Source of the DNA: Lutimaribacter saemankumensis | GTDB taxonomy: Bacteria; Pseudomonadota; Alphaproteobacteria; Rhodobacterales; Rhodobacteraceae | Direction: 5' to 3' | Length of the DNA stretch: 64,000 nt | Assembly (NCBI RefSeq): GCF_900100005.1 | Contig: NZ_FNEB01000009.1 | Span: 1 to 64,000 of the forward strand | Shown: in pieces, positions 36,924 through 45,631 of the stretch | How positions within the stretch are numbered: position 1 is the stretch's first letter | Layout of the letters: every line of letters begins with the position of its first letter | Program-made: the position numbers and the translations under genes | Notes under the pieces: generated by a model | What the model was told of the DNA's origin: nothing | The model's input: only the letters and a program-made list of their open reading frames with translations | Databases searched by the model: none

Positions 36924-38791
36924 TTTCCTTTACCGGATCCACCGCGGGCAAAGCTGGCGCGGATATTGCCGAACACGTCCGGCTTGTAGCCGTGCGAGCG
37001 CATGATCAGGTATTGCTGGGTGAACGTGATCGTGTTGTTCGCGATCCAGTAGACGACAAGCCCGCTTGCGAAGCCGCCCAGCATGAACATGAACACCCAG
37101 GGCATCCACGCAAAGATCATCTTTTGCGTCGGATCGGTGGGGGCGGGGTTCAGCTTTTGCTGAAGGAACATCGAAATGCCCAGCAGGATCGGCAGCACGC
37201 CAATAAAGATCAGCGCCAGGACGGATTGCGGATCGGGCGCGTCCCACGGCATCAGCCCGAACAGGTTGAACAGAGACGACGGGTCCGGTGCGCTCAGGTC
37301 GCGGATCCAGCCGATGAAGGGGGCATGCCGCAATTCAAGCGTGACGAAAATCACCTTGTAGAGCGAAAAGAAGATCGGGATCTGGATCAGGATCGGCAGA
37401 CAGCCAGAGGCCGGGTTGACCTTTTCCTTCTTATAAAGCGCCATCATCTCTTGCTGCAGCTTCTGGCGGTCATCGCCGGCGCGTTCCTTCAGCTCTTCCA
37501 TCTTGGGCTGAAGTTCCTTCATCTTCGCCATGCTGGCATACGACTTGTAGGCCAGCGGGAACACTAGTGCCTTGATGATGATCGTCAGCGCGATGATGGC
37601 CCAGCCCATGTTTCCGATGATCGCGTGCAGCTCGTGCAGCATGAAGAAGATCGGCTTGGTCAGGAAAAAGAACCAGCCCCAGTCGATCGAGTCGAGAAAG
37701 CCGTCGATCCCGGCGGGCAGGGCCGATTTCATGCCCAGCCCGTACATCAGCGAGTCCCCGAAGCTTTCCAGCTTTTCGCCCGCTTCGTAGTTGCGAATGG
37801 TTTCCCATTCCTTCGGACCGGCAAACAGTTGCGAGGTGACGGTCACGCTGGAGCCCGGCGCGAGGGTCTGGGTGCCCTGGCGCATCGTGGTCTGGTAGAT
37901 GTCACGCCCGCTGTCGTGGAACGCGCTGAACCGCACCGGGGTGCCTTCGCCCGGCACCATGGTCGACATCCAGTAATGATCGGTGAACCCGATCCAGCCC
38001 GACTGTTCGACCGAGATCTCGCGGTAATCCGTGGCGGGGTCCAGGTCGTCGTACTTGGTTTCCGTCAACTCGCCGTCGGCCATCGCGATCATGCCTTCGT
38101 GCAGGATGAAGAAATTCTTCAGCCCCTGCGGCTCGCCATGGCGGGCAAGAATCCCGTAAGGTGCCAGCGCGGCGGGCGTATCGCCGGTGTTTTCGACCGA
38201 TTGCGTGACGGTGAACATGTAGTTTTCGTCGATCGCGATCTGTCGCGTGAAAACAAGGCCCTGCCCATTGTCCCAGCTCAGCGTGACGGGCGCGCCGGGG
38301 GCCAGCGGCTGTTCGGTTTCGGCCTGCCACAGCGTATTGGGGCCCGGCACCTGATCGGCAGTCAGCCCGCCGCCCGGCGCCCAGCCATAGAGCGCGTAAT
38401 AGGCGTTATCGCTGCCAACCGGCTGCAGCATCGACACGATATCGGATCCTGGATCCAGCGATTGGCGGTAATTCTTCAGCGCAAGCTGGTCGATCCGTCC
38501 GCCAAGCAGCGAGATCGAGCCGGTCACGGTGCCGGTCTCGATGGCAAGACGCGGCGCATCGGCCACCTCGGTATCGGCCGATTGCTCCGTCGCGGTCGCG
38601 GCGGGTGCATTCGTGGCGGCCTGCGGGGTTGCCGCGGTTTCGTTGCCGCTTTCGTCAACCGTGCTTTGCGCGACCGCTGGCGCATTCGGGTCTTCGACCG
38701 GTTCGGGGGGCGGGAACAGGATAAACCAGACCATGATGACCGCAAAGCTGAGTGCGGTGGCCAGAATGAGGTTCTTGTTCTGATCGTCCAT
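36920..38791 (-). CDS. yidC: Membrane protein insertase YidC
   Basis: 623 residues. First membrane segment LILATALSFAVIMVWFILFPPP (about 8-29), then a low-complexity Ala/Thr/Glu linker and the large periplasmic domain. The five-segment insertase core begins about 370 and includes YKSYASMAKMKELQPKMEELKER and GCLPILIQIPIFFSLYKVI. It inserts small membrane proteins alone or with SecYEG. MOSC overlaps its stop. yidD and rnpA lie about 3.8 kb upstream. Confidence 0.97.
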   Translation of the reverse strand: MDDQNKNLILATALSFAVIMVWFILFPPPEPVEDPNAPAVAQSTVDESGNETAATPQAATNAPAATATEQSADTEVADAPRLAIETGTVTGSISLLGGRIDQLALKNYRQSLDPGSDIVSMLQPVGSDNAYYALYGWAPGGGLTADQVPGPNTLWQAETEQPLAPGAPVTLSWDNGQGLVFTRQIAIDENYMFTVTQSVENTGDTPAALAPYGILARHGEPQGLKNFFILHEGMIAMADGELTETKYDDLDPATDYREISVEQSGWIGFTDHYWMSTMVPGEGTPVRFSAFHDSGRDIYQTTMRQGTQTLAPGSSVTVTSQLFAGPKEWETIRNYEAGEKLESFGDSLMYGLGMKSALPAGIDGFLDSIDWGWFFFLTKPIFFMLHELHAIIGNMGWAIIALTIIIKALVFPLAYKSYASMAKMKELQPKMEELKERAGDDRQKLQQEMMALYKKEKVNPASGCLPILIQIPIFFSLYKVIFVTLELRHAPFIGWIRDLSAPDPSSLFNLFGLMPWDAPDPQSVLALIFIGVLPILLGISMFLQQKLNPAPTDPTQKMIFAWMPWVFMFMLGGFASGLVVYWIANNTITFTQQYLIMRSHGYKPDVFGNIRASFARGGSGKGK

Positions 38792-38904
38792 GTCGGGTTG
38801 TACCTGTCCTGATCGTGTCAGGGCGGTTCAACAGAGTAGCGCCCCAAAGGTCAAGGGGGATATGGGAAAACCTGCGCGATCAGGGCAGCGTGTCGCGCCC
38901 GTTT

Positions 38905-40422
38905 TCAGCCGGCGCCACGGCCGATGCGCGGCGGGTCGGCAAGCTTTGCGCCATGCGCGCGCAGCCAGTCCGCCGTTTGATCGCGCGGCATCGGGCGGGC
39001 AATGCCGAAGCCTTGCACATGGCCGCAGCCCAACTGGGCCAGCATCGTGTGCTCCCCCGCGCTTTCGACGCCTTCCGCCAGCACGTCTAGGCCAAGCCGT
39101 TCAGCCATCGTGAGAATCGCGGCGACCATGCGCTGTTGTTCGGGGTCGCGGTCGACGCGCGTCACGAAAGACCGGTCGATCTTCAATCTGGTGACGGAAA
39201 ACCGCCGGATCGAACTGATCGACGCATGACCCGTGCCGAAATCATCCAGGTCGATGCTGCAGCCAAGCTGCGCCAGGCCGTTGATGTTGCGCGCGATCAC
39301 GTCATCGGGCGAGGCCGCGACAACAGTTTCCAGCACCTCGACGCCCAGTCTGCCGGCGCAAAGATCGAATCGGTCCAGCTCCCAGCGGATCTTTTCGACC
39401 AGCTTGGGATTGCGCAGCTCGTCGCCCGAGAAATTCACCGCCACCAGCGGCACATCGAAACCCTGTTCGTCCCAATCCCGCAACGCGGCCAGCGCATGGT
39501 AGAGGATCACCTCGCCCAGGCGCGCCAGTTGACCCGACCGTTCGAGAACCGGCAGGAAATCGGCAGGCGGTATCAACCCGCGGTCGGGGTGGTGCCAGCG
39601 CGCCAGCGCCTCGAAGCCGGACACGCGGCCGGTATCGGTGCAGATCTGCGGCTGGAACCACGGGGCGATCTGCCCGTTTTCAAGCGCCTGTGCCAGCTCG
39701 TCGGCCAGGATGTCCGGCGTGTCGGGGCCCTGCGCCATATCCTGGGAATACCCGCGGATTGCTGACGGGGCATGGGCGCGGGCCACTTCGAGCGCGCGGT
39801 TCGCCGCGGCCAGCATTTCCTCGGCGGTGCAGGCGCGCAACTGGGTGTCGAGGACAAACCCGACCGAACAGGAGAGATAGACCGCTTGTGCGTCGATTGA
39901 CACGGGCTCTTCCATCCGGGCCTGCAAACGGCCGGCCATCTGGATCGCGACTTCGAGGTCGAGATGGCGCATCGGGGCTAGAATGATCGCAAAACGCCCC
40001 GGTTGCAGCGGCGCGACATGGTCGCCGTCGCGCGTGGCGCTTTGCAACCTTTCACGCATACGGGCCAGCACATTGGCCGCACCGGCACTGCCGAGCCGGT
40101 CGCGCTGCAGATCGTATTCGTCGATTTCCACCAAAAGGCACGCGGTGCGCCGCCCCGTTCGCGATGCCACATGCAGCGCACGTTCCGCCGCCTCGGGCAC
40201 GCTGGGTTGCGGGGGCGTCGTGCCCTGCGCCGTGCCGCCGAAAAGCCCCAGCAGCGAGAAGAGAACCGGCAGACCCAGCGCCAGGGACACAAGCCAGCCT
40301 TCGCCACCCAGCCAGAATGCGGCCAGTATCGCCGCAGGCATGAACGCCAGTGCCGGCGGACCGGACAACACGGTGCGGGCAAGGTTGCGCAACGCCGTCA
40401 GGCGCCAGATCATGCCGGTCAT
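38905..40422 (-). CDS. EAL phosphodiesterase with degenerate GGDEF domain
   Basis: 505 residues. Two N-terminal membrane segments (about 20-62), a GGDEF-type domain (about 90-225) in which the GGDEF motif is replaced by LQPGRFAIIL, and a C-terminal EAL domain (about 240-490). The EAL domain keeps the catalytic set: FEALARW, NFSGDEL, VEVLETV, IDLDDFGTG, LKIDRSFV and AEGVES. It should hydrolyse cyclic di-GMP at the inner membrane, while the GGDEF part is probably only regulatory. It is downstream of ttcA by 57 bp on the same strand. Confidence 0.92.
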   Translation of the reverse strand: MTGMIWRLTALRNLARTVLSGPPALAFMPAAILAAFWLGGEGWLVSLALGLPVLFSLLGLFGGTAQGTTPPQPSVPEAAERALHVASRTGRRTACLLVEIDEYDLQRDRLGSAGAANVLARMRERLQSATRDGDHVAPLQPGRFAIILAPMRHLDLEVAIQMAGRLQARMEEPVSIDAQAVYLSCSVGFVLDTQLRACTAEEMLAAANRALEVARAHAPSAIRGYSQDMAQGPDTPDILADELAQALENGQIAPWFQPQICTDTGRVSGFEALARWHHPDRGLIPPADFLPVLERSGQLARLGEVILYHALAALRDWDEQGFDVPLVAVNFSGDELRNPKLVEKIRWELDRFDLCAGRLGVEVLETVVAASPDDVIARNINGLAQLGCSIDLDDFGTGHASISSIRRFSVTRLKIDRSFVTRVDRDPEQQRMVAAILTMAERLGLDVLAEGVESAGEHTMLAQLGCGHVQGFGIARPMPRDQTADWLRAHGAKLADPPRIGRGAG

Positions 40423-40479
40423 GGGCTCTGTCCCTTCTGCAATCTGATTGCAGGCTAAGGGCGGCCCCTGAACGCGGAT

Positions 40480-41349
40480 TTAACGTAAAACGGGAATCCC
40501 CTCCGAATCCCCATCATTTTTATCCAAATCGCGGGAAAGACCGGCGAAATTGAACAGCGAGGGGTCCAGCATGTGTGACGGCCGGATATTGCCGAGGGCC
40601 CGGAACATCTTTTGCCGCCGGCCGGGATGATTCTTTTCCCACTGGTCCAGCAGCGCCTTGACCTGCATCCGCTGCAAGCCGTCCTGGCTGCCGCACAGAT
40701 CGCAGGGGATGATCGGATAGTTCATCGCGCGGGCGAATTTCTCGCAATCGTCCTCGGCCACATGGGCCAGCGGGCGATAGACGAACAGATCGCCCTCTTC
40801 ATTGACCAGCTTGGGTGGCATCGTGGCCAGCCGCGAGCCATGAAAGAGGTTCATGAAGAATGTCTCGAGGATGTCGTCACGGTGATGGCCCAGCACGACC
40901 GCGGAACATCCCTCTTCGCGGGCGATCCGGTAAAGGTTGCCGCGCCTCAGCCGCGAACACAGCGCGCAATAGGTGCGCCCCTGCGGAACCTTGTCGACCA
41001 CGATGGAATAGGTGTCCTGGTACTCGATCCGGTGCGGAACCCCCATCCGTTCCAGAAACTCCGGCAGCACCGTCGCCGGAAAGCCGGGTTGTCCCTGATC
41101 GAGGTTGCAGGCCAGCAGGTCGACCGGCAGCAGGCCGCGCCATTTCAGCTCGTGCAGCACAGCCAGCAGGGTATAGCTGTCCTTGCCGCCCGACAGGCAC
41201 ACCAGCCAGCGTGCGCCCGGTTCGATCATGCCATAGTGCTCGATCGCCTCGCGCGTGTTCTGCACGATGCGTTTGCGCAGTTTCTTGAACTCGGTGCTCT
41301 TGGGGGCACCGTGGAACAGCGGATGGATATCGTCGGTTTCATCAAGCAT
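40480..41349 (-). CDS. ttcA: tRNA 2-thiocytidine synthetase TtcA
   Basis: 289 residues from the ATG at 41349 ([14 protein letters not shown]); the open frame continues upstream without need. The PP-loop [10 protein letters not shown] at about 53-62 binds ATP. Two cysteine pairs, YCALC and CDLC, hold a 4Fe-4S cluster. TtcA thiolates cytidine 32 of some tRNAs. It is divergent from the anchored unknown protein and likely co-transcribed with the EAL gene. Confidence 0.95.
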   Translation of the reverse strand: MLDETDDIHPLFHGAPKSTEFKKLRKRIVQNTREAIEHYGMIEPGARWLVCLSGGKDSYTLLAVLHELKWRGLLPVDLLACNLDQGQPGFPATVLPEFLERMGVPHRIEYQDTYSIVVDKVPQGRTYCALCSRLRRGNLYRIAREEGCSAVVLGHHRDDILETFFMNLFHGSRLATMPPKLVNEEGDLFVYRPLAHVAEDDCEKFARAMNYPIIPCDLCGSQDGLQRMQVKALLDQWEKNHPGRRQKMFRALGNIRPSHMLDPSLFNFAGLSRDLDKNDGDSEGIPVLR

Positions 41350-41499
41350 GGCAGGCTCCGGCCGGTTGAAGCGCTGTCTATCGCGGGTGGCCCCAAACGA
41401 AAAGGGGGAAGCGTCACCGCGAAATCGTACCATTCCAAGACCGAAACCGCCGCATTTGCGGGATTCAATATGGGCGTCAAAGGTTTGGAGTTCACGATC

Positions 41500-42342
41500 A
41501 TGCGTCGGTTTCTGTTCGGTCTGGTGTCGCTTTGCGGATTGGTCATGGTGCTTGGGGCCGGGTTCCTGATCATCGAAAAATCCATCGGCCAGACCACGCG
41601 GGATTCCACCCGCGCTGCGATCGAAACCCGGCTCGACCAGATCGAAGAGTCACAGACCGGCGGGCGTGCCGGCCGGAGTTTGCGCCGCGCTGTCGAAGCG
41701 GCGCGCGCGCTGGGCCGCGGCATGTTCTACAAAACCGGGATCGACCTTGTCGCTGTGCTGCCCGATCCCGCCGAAGGTTGGGCCGCCCGTGCTTATGACG
41801 GTGCCGATGCGGAACGCATCACGGGGCATGGATACAAGGCATCCGCACTGACGCAGAACGCCACGCAGAGCGTTCTGCGCCGGTTCGAGGCCGCGCGCGA
41901 TGGCGGCAAGTCCGCCTTGATCCGTGTGTTCGAAGGGGATGGCGGGCTGGTCGCCATTCGGTTGGGGCTGAGCAAGAAGGACTTGCGCGAACTTGAGCGC
42001 GCAAGCGGCGATCAGGTCGCGGGCCTGCTTTTGCCGCGACCGGTCGATCGCGCCGGGTCTGTCGTCCTGATCGTCGACGGCGTGGCCTTGCGTGAACAGC
42101 CGCGCACAACGGAAACGGCGACAGGCGAAATCCACGTGGCGCAATACAGCCACCTGCGCTTTGCGGTCGGTCGCGTGGCCGATGGGGAAATCATTTCGAA
42201 CCTGGAACCAGAGCAGCTTTTGCCGCTTCTGCGCGATTTGAACATGAAAGCTATCGTCAATGCGCTTCCGATTGCGGATGACGTCCGACTTGCCCTGCGC
42301 ATGGGCGATGCCGCGTACAATTCCGGCGCGTCCCGACGCTAG
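41500..42342 (+). CDS. Membrane-anchored protein of unknown function
   Basis: 280 residues from the ATG at 41500, chosen for the GGAG at 41487-41490; an ATG ten codons earlier is also in frame. One N-terminal membrane segment ([20 protein letters not shown]) anchors about 255 residues that should be periplasmic. The domain is rich in Arg/Ala/Asp with segments such as [22 protein letters not shown] and no known motif. It is not recognised. Convergent with yidD (4 bp apart) and divergent from ttcA. Confidence 0.7.
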   Translation: MRRFLFGLVSLCGLVMVLGAGFLIIEKSIGQTTRDSTRAAIETRLDQIEESQTGGRAGRSLRRAVEAARALGRGMFYKTGIDLVAVLPDPAEGWAARAYDGADAERITGHGYKASALTQNATQSVLRRFEAARDGGKSALIRVFEGDGGLVAIRLGLSKKDLRELERASGDQVAGLLLPRPVDRAGSVVLIVDGVALREQPRTTETATGEIHVAQYSHLRFAVGRVADGEIISNLEPEQLLPLLRDLNMKAIVNALPIADDVRLALRMGDAAYNSGASRR

Positions 42343-42346
42343 GACG

Positions 42347-42592
42347 TCAGTCGGTTTTGTGCGTCGCCTCGGTGTCAGGCACCGGATCATAGCCGCTCTT
42401 GCCCCAGGGGTGGCACCGCCCGACACGCCGGATCGCCAGCCATGTCCCCTTGATCGCACCGTGTTTTTCCAGCGCCTCGAGCGCATAGGCGCTGCAGGTC
42501 GGCTGATAGCGGCAGTTATGCCCGACCCAGGGCGACCACAGCAGCCTGTAGGCCCGGACGGGCAGGGCGACGATGCGGGCCAGCGGGCTCAT
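42347..42592 (-). CDS. yidD: Membrane protein insertion efficiency factor YidD
   Basis: 81 residues with the invariant core [22 protein letters not shown] (three cysteines/histidines region) and [15 protein letters not shown]. YidD helps YidC-dependent insertion. It overlaps rnpA by 4 bp, the standard rpmH-rnpA-yidD order, but yidC is displaced by three inserted genes. Confidence 0.96.
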   Translation of the reverse strand: MSPLARIVALPVRAYRLLWSPWVGHNCRYQPTCSAYALEALEKHGAIKGTWLAIRRVGRCHPWGKSGYDPVPDTEATHKTD

Positions 42593-43011
42593 GTCTCACC
42601 ATGCAGTTTGTGCAGGGCAAAGATAAGGTCGGCTTTCAGCGCCTCAAAGGGGCGCGCGGCCGTTTCATTCGCGCGCCCGATCAGCACGTAATCCCAGCCA
42701 GGGCGGCCATGTGAGGGAAGGATGGCGCGCGCGGCCTCGCGCATGCGGCGCTTGGCGCGGTTGCGCGCCACGGCGTTGCCCACCTTTTTCGAACAGGTGA
42801 AACCGACGCGGATCGCATCGGTGCCGTCGCGGCGGTCGCGTGCCTGCACCATCATCGACCCGACCCCCTGCTTTCGGGCGCGGGCGGCCCTGAGGAAATC
42901 GGCGCGGGTCTTGATGATCTGCAGCCCGCTTTTCTGCGCGCAAACGGACGCCGCCGGGGGCGTATTCCCTCGGGGCGTTTCCGCGTCCCTCGGGGCCTCC
43001 GGCGGCGTCAT
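42589..43011 (-). CDS. rnpA: Ribonuclease P protein component
   Basis: 140 residues from the ATG at 43011. The RNR motif [17 protein letters not shown] at about 84-100 and the start of the fold [17 protein letters not shown] are visible. The 30-residue N-terminal extension (Pro/Ala-rich) is poorly conserved, so a later start is possible. It partners the RNase P RNA for tRNA 5' maturation. Confidence 0.94.
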   Translation of the reverse strand: MTPPEAPRDAETPRGNTPPAASVCAQKSGLQIIKTRADFLRAARARKQGVGSMMVQARDRRDGTDAIRVGFTCSKKVGNAVARNRAKRRMREAARAILPSHGRPGWDYVLIGRANETAARPFEALKADLIFALHKLHGET

Positions 43012-43034
43012 CGTTCCAGTCTGATCGCGGTGGA

Positions 43035-43169
43035 TCAGGCGCTCAGGCTCTTGCGGCCCCGCGCACGGCGCGCGTTCAGGATCTTGCGGCCGGCCTTGGA
43101 GGCCATGCGCGCACGAAAGCCGTGGCGGCGCTTGCGAACCAGGTTCGAGGGTTGGTAGGTGCGTTTCAT
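43035..43169 (-). CDS. rpmH: 50S ribosomal protein L34
   Basis: 44 residues, [20 protein letters not shown] and [20 protein letters not shown]; the exact L34 length. A longer frame upstream is rejected because this start is universal. It is first in the rpmH-rnpA-yidD operon, driven by the promoter at 43237-43265. Confidence 0.98.
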   Translation of the reverse strand: MKRTYQPSNLVRKRRHGFRARMASKAGRKILNARRARGRKSLSA

Positions 43170-43236
43170 CGCTGCCGTCTCCGAATAAGCGACCCCGCCG
43201 CGCGGATTCGCGCAGGGCCAGTGATCTGAAGCCCGG

Positions 43237-43265
43237 TCTATAGGGGGGGCTTTCGGATAAGTCAA
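43237..43265 (-). promoter_or_regulatory. Strong sigma-70-type promoter of rpmH
   Basis: On the minus strand TTGACT (43265-43260), exactly 17 bp, TATAGA (43242-43237). This is the best housekeeping promoter seen in the window and lies about 68 bp before rpmH. Confidence 0.8.
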
Positions 43266-43321
43266 ACCGCGATGCAGGGGTTTGAAACAAAAAATGCCTT
43301 CCACCTGTGCCGGATTGTTAC

Positions 43322-43355
43322 AACCGCGCGGTTTAAGGGGAAAATCGCGCGGTTT
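43322..43355. promoter_or_regulatory. Paired palindromic motif upstream of the TVP38 gene
   Basis: AACCGCGCGGTT at 43322-43333 and AATCGCGCGGTT at 43343-43354; start to start 21 bp. It lies between divergent rpmH and the TVP38 gene, about 57 bp beyond the rpmH -35 box. Same motif, orientation-free spacing and context type as 5831-5863. Confidence 0.5.
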
Positions 43356-43449
43356 CGTGTCACCACCGATCAAGCGCCCGTGAGGGGGCTGTCAAAAAAG
43401 CGCCCATGCCCGCATCTTGTCTGGAAAGCCAGCGCCGAGGTGCACCCAA

Positions 43450-44190
43450 ATGAACGAGCGGACATCCGAAAAACCCGCGCAGAAATCCGCGCTGATGCGG
43501 AACCTGCCGCTGATCGTCATTCTTTCGGTCGCGGCAATTGGCGCATTTACCCTGCGCGACGTGCTGAATTTCGAAACCCTGCGTGACAATCGCGAAGCGC
43601 TGCTGGCGTTCCGCGATGCCAACTTCGTGGCCACGGCGCTGGGCTTCATGGCGGTCTATGTGCTGATCGTCGCGTTCTCGCTGCCTGGGGCTACGCTGGC
43701 AACGCTGACCGGCGGGTTCCTTTTCGGAACGTGGATCGGCGCCGCGCTCAACGTGACCTCGGCGACGATCGGCGCCATTGCCATCTTCCTGGCCGCGCGG
43801 ATGGGGCTGGGCGAACGCCTGGCCGCCCGGATGGAGACTGGCACCGGCACGATCAAGCGCATCAAGGACGGGATCGACGAAAACCAGTGGTCGATGCTGT
43901 TTCTCATCCGACTTGTGCCGGCGGTTCCGTTCTTTGTCGCGAACATCCTGCCCGCGCTGGTGGGCGTCAGCCTGTTTCGCTTTGCGGTGTCCACGTTTCT
44001 TGGAATCATTCCCGGCGGCGTCGTGTATACCTCGGTCGGTGCCGGTCTGGGCGATGTGTTCGAACGCGGCGAAACCCCCGATCTGGGCATCCTTTTCGAA
44101 CCTTATGTTCTGGGGCCGATCCTTGGCCTGTGCGCCCTTGCGCTGCTGCCCATCGTTCTGAAAGCCGTGCGCGGCAGGAAAGGCATCTGA
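43450..44190 (+). CDS. TVP38/TMEM64-family membrane protein
   Basis: 246 residues from the ATG at 43450; an upstream in-frame start 33 bp earlier has weaker context. About five to six membrane segments. The family block FSLPGATLATLTGGFLFGTWIGAALNVTSATIGAI (about 75-110) and RLVPAVPFFVANILPALVGVS are typical of the DedA/VTT superfamily, whose members move lipids or ions. It is 3 nt before a MerA-like flavoprotein, a pairing often seen in proteobacteria. Confidence 0.9.
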   Translation: MNERTSEKPAQKSALMRNLPLIVILSVAAIGAFTLRDVLNFETLRDNREALLAFRDANFVATALGFMAVYVLIVAFSLPGATLATLTGGFLFGTWIGAALNVTSATIGAIAIFLAARMGLGERLAARMETGTGTIKRIKDGIDENQWSMLFLIRLVPAVPFFVANILPALVGVSLFRFAVSTFLGIIPGGVVYTSVGAGLGDVFERGETPDLGILFEPYVLGPILGLCALALLPIVLKAVRGRKGI

Positions 44191-44193
44191 GAC

Positions 44194-45612
44194 ATGGAAA
44201 AGATCAAGACCGATCTGCTGGTCATCGGGGCCGGTTCCGGCGGGCTGAGCGTCGCGGCCGGGGCCGTGCAGATGGGCGCCCGCGTGGTGCTGTTGGAAGG
44301 GCACAAGATGGGCGGCGACTGCCTGAATTACGGCTGCGTGCCGTCCAAGGCGCTGTTGGCGGCGGGGCATGCGGCCCATGCGATGCAGGCCGGCGGCGCG
44401 ATGGGCGTGACGCCGGTCGCGCCGGATGTCGATTTCGCTGCGGCCAAGGATCATGTCGCCGCGGTGATCGACACGATCAAACCGGTTGACAGTCAGGAAC
44501 GGTTCGAAGGTCTGGGCGTGCGGGTGATCCGTGAATACGGGGTCTTCACCGGCCCGCAGACCGTGCAGGCGGGCGAGCATGAGATTACCGCCCGCCGGAT
44601 CGTGATCGCCACCGGATCTTCGCCCTTCGTGCCACCCATTCCCGGCCTTGACGGTGTGCCTTTTTACACCAACGAAACCATCTTCGATCTGCGCGACCGG
44701 CCCGACCATCTGTTGATCATCGGCGGCGGCCCCATCGGCATGGAAATGGCGCAGGCGCATCGCCGCCTCGGATGCGAAGTGACGGTGATCGAGGGCGCAA
44801 AGGCCTTGGGCAAAGACGACCCCGAAATGGCGGCCATCTTGCTGGACCGCCTGCGCGCCGAAGATATCGCCATCGAAGAAGACGCAACCGCCGCCGAAAT
44901 CCGCGGGAAGGCCGGCGCGATCGAGGTCGAGGTCAAGGACGGTCGCGTTTTCAAAGGCTCGCACCTGCTGGTCGCGGTCGGGCGCAAACCCAATATCGAC
45001 CGGCTGAACCTGGATGCCGCAGGCATCGAAACGACGAAAACGGGCATCAAGGTCGACGATCGCCTGCGCAGCACCAACCGCAAGGTCTATGCCATCGGGG
45101 ATGTGGCGGGCGGGATGCAGTTCACCCATGTCGCGGGCTACCATGCCGGGCTGATCATCCGCGAGGCGCTGTTCGGCCTTCCGGCAAAGGCGAAAACCGC
45201 CCATATCCCCTGGGCCACCTACACCAGCCCGGAACTGGCGCAGGTCGGCCCGACCGAGGCCGAAGCCCGCAGGAACCATGGCGACAAGCTTGAAGTCGCG
45301 CGGTTCGATTACCACCACAACGACCGGGCCATCGCCACGGGCCACATGACCGGTGCAATCAAGGTCATGGTGGTCAGGGGGCGGCCCGTCGGCGCCACCA
45401 TCGTCGGCCACCAGGCGGGTGAATTGATCGCGCTCTGGTCGCTCGCCATCGCCAACAACCTGAAAATGTCGGCCGTCGCCGGCATGGTCGCGCCATACCC
45501 GACCATCGCGGAAATAAACAAGCGCGCCGCAGGGGCCTATTTCTCGCCCCGGCTCTTTGATAATCCTACCGTCAAACGCGTGGTAAGGGCGGTGCAACGC
45601 TGGCTGCCCTGA
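44194..45612 (+). CDS. MerA-like pyridine nucleotide-disulfide oxidoreductase
   Basis: 472 residues. FAD-binding GAGSGGLSVAAGA, the redox-active pair GGDCLNYGCVPSKAL (Cys44 and Cys49 approx.), NAD(P) site GGGPIGMEMAQAH and the dimerisation domain with AHIPWATYTSPELAQVGPTE are complete. It lacks the N-terminal metal-binding and C-terminal vicinal cysteines of true mercuric reductase, so mercury reduction is unlikely. The substrate is unknown; the tie to TVP38 is positional. Confidence 0.9.
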   Translation: MEKIKTDLLVIGAGSGGLSVAAGAVQMGARVVLLEGHKMGGDCLNYGCVPSKALLAAGHAAHAMQAGGAMGVTPVAPDVDFAAAKDHVAAVIDTIKPVDSQERFEGLGVRVIREYGVFTGPQTVQAGEHEITARRIVIATGSSPFVPPIPGLDGVPFYTNETIFDLRDRPDHLLIIGGGPIGMEMAQAHRRLGCEVTVIEGAKALGKDDPEMAAILLDRLRAEDIAIEEDATAAEIRGKAGAIEVEVKDGRVFKGSHLLVAVGRKPNIDRLNLDAAGIETTKTGIKVDDRLRSTNRKVYAIGDVAGGMQFTHVAGYHAGLIIREALFGLPAKAKTAHIPWATYTSPELAQVGPTEAEARRNHGDKLEVARFDYHHNDRAIATGHMTGAIKVMVVRGRPVGATIVGHQAGELIALWSLAIANNLKMSAVAGMVAPYPTIAEINKRAAGAYFSPRLFDNPTVKRVVRAVQRWLP

Positions 45613-45631
45613 CGCGGATCTAGAGGTTTCG

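Noticed and set aside
43170-43449. Chromosome origin next to rpmH
   Set aside because: No dnaA gene, DnaA-box cluster or AT-rich unwinding region is present; in alphaproteobacteria rpmH is not a reliable origin marker.
44194-45612. True mercuric reductase
   Set aside because: No heavy-metal-binding N-domain, no C-terminal vicinal cysteines, and no other mer genes nearby.
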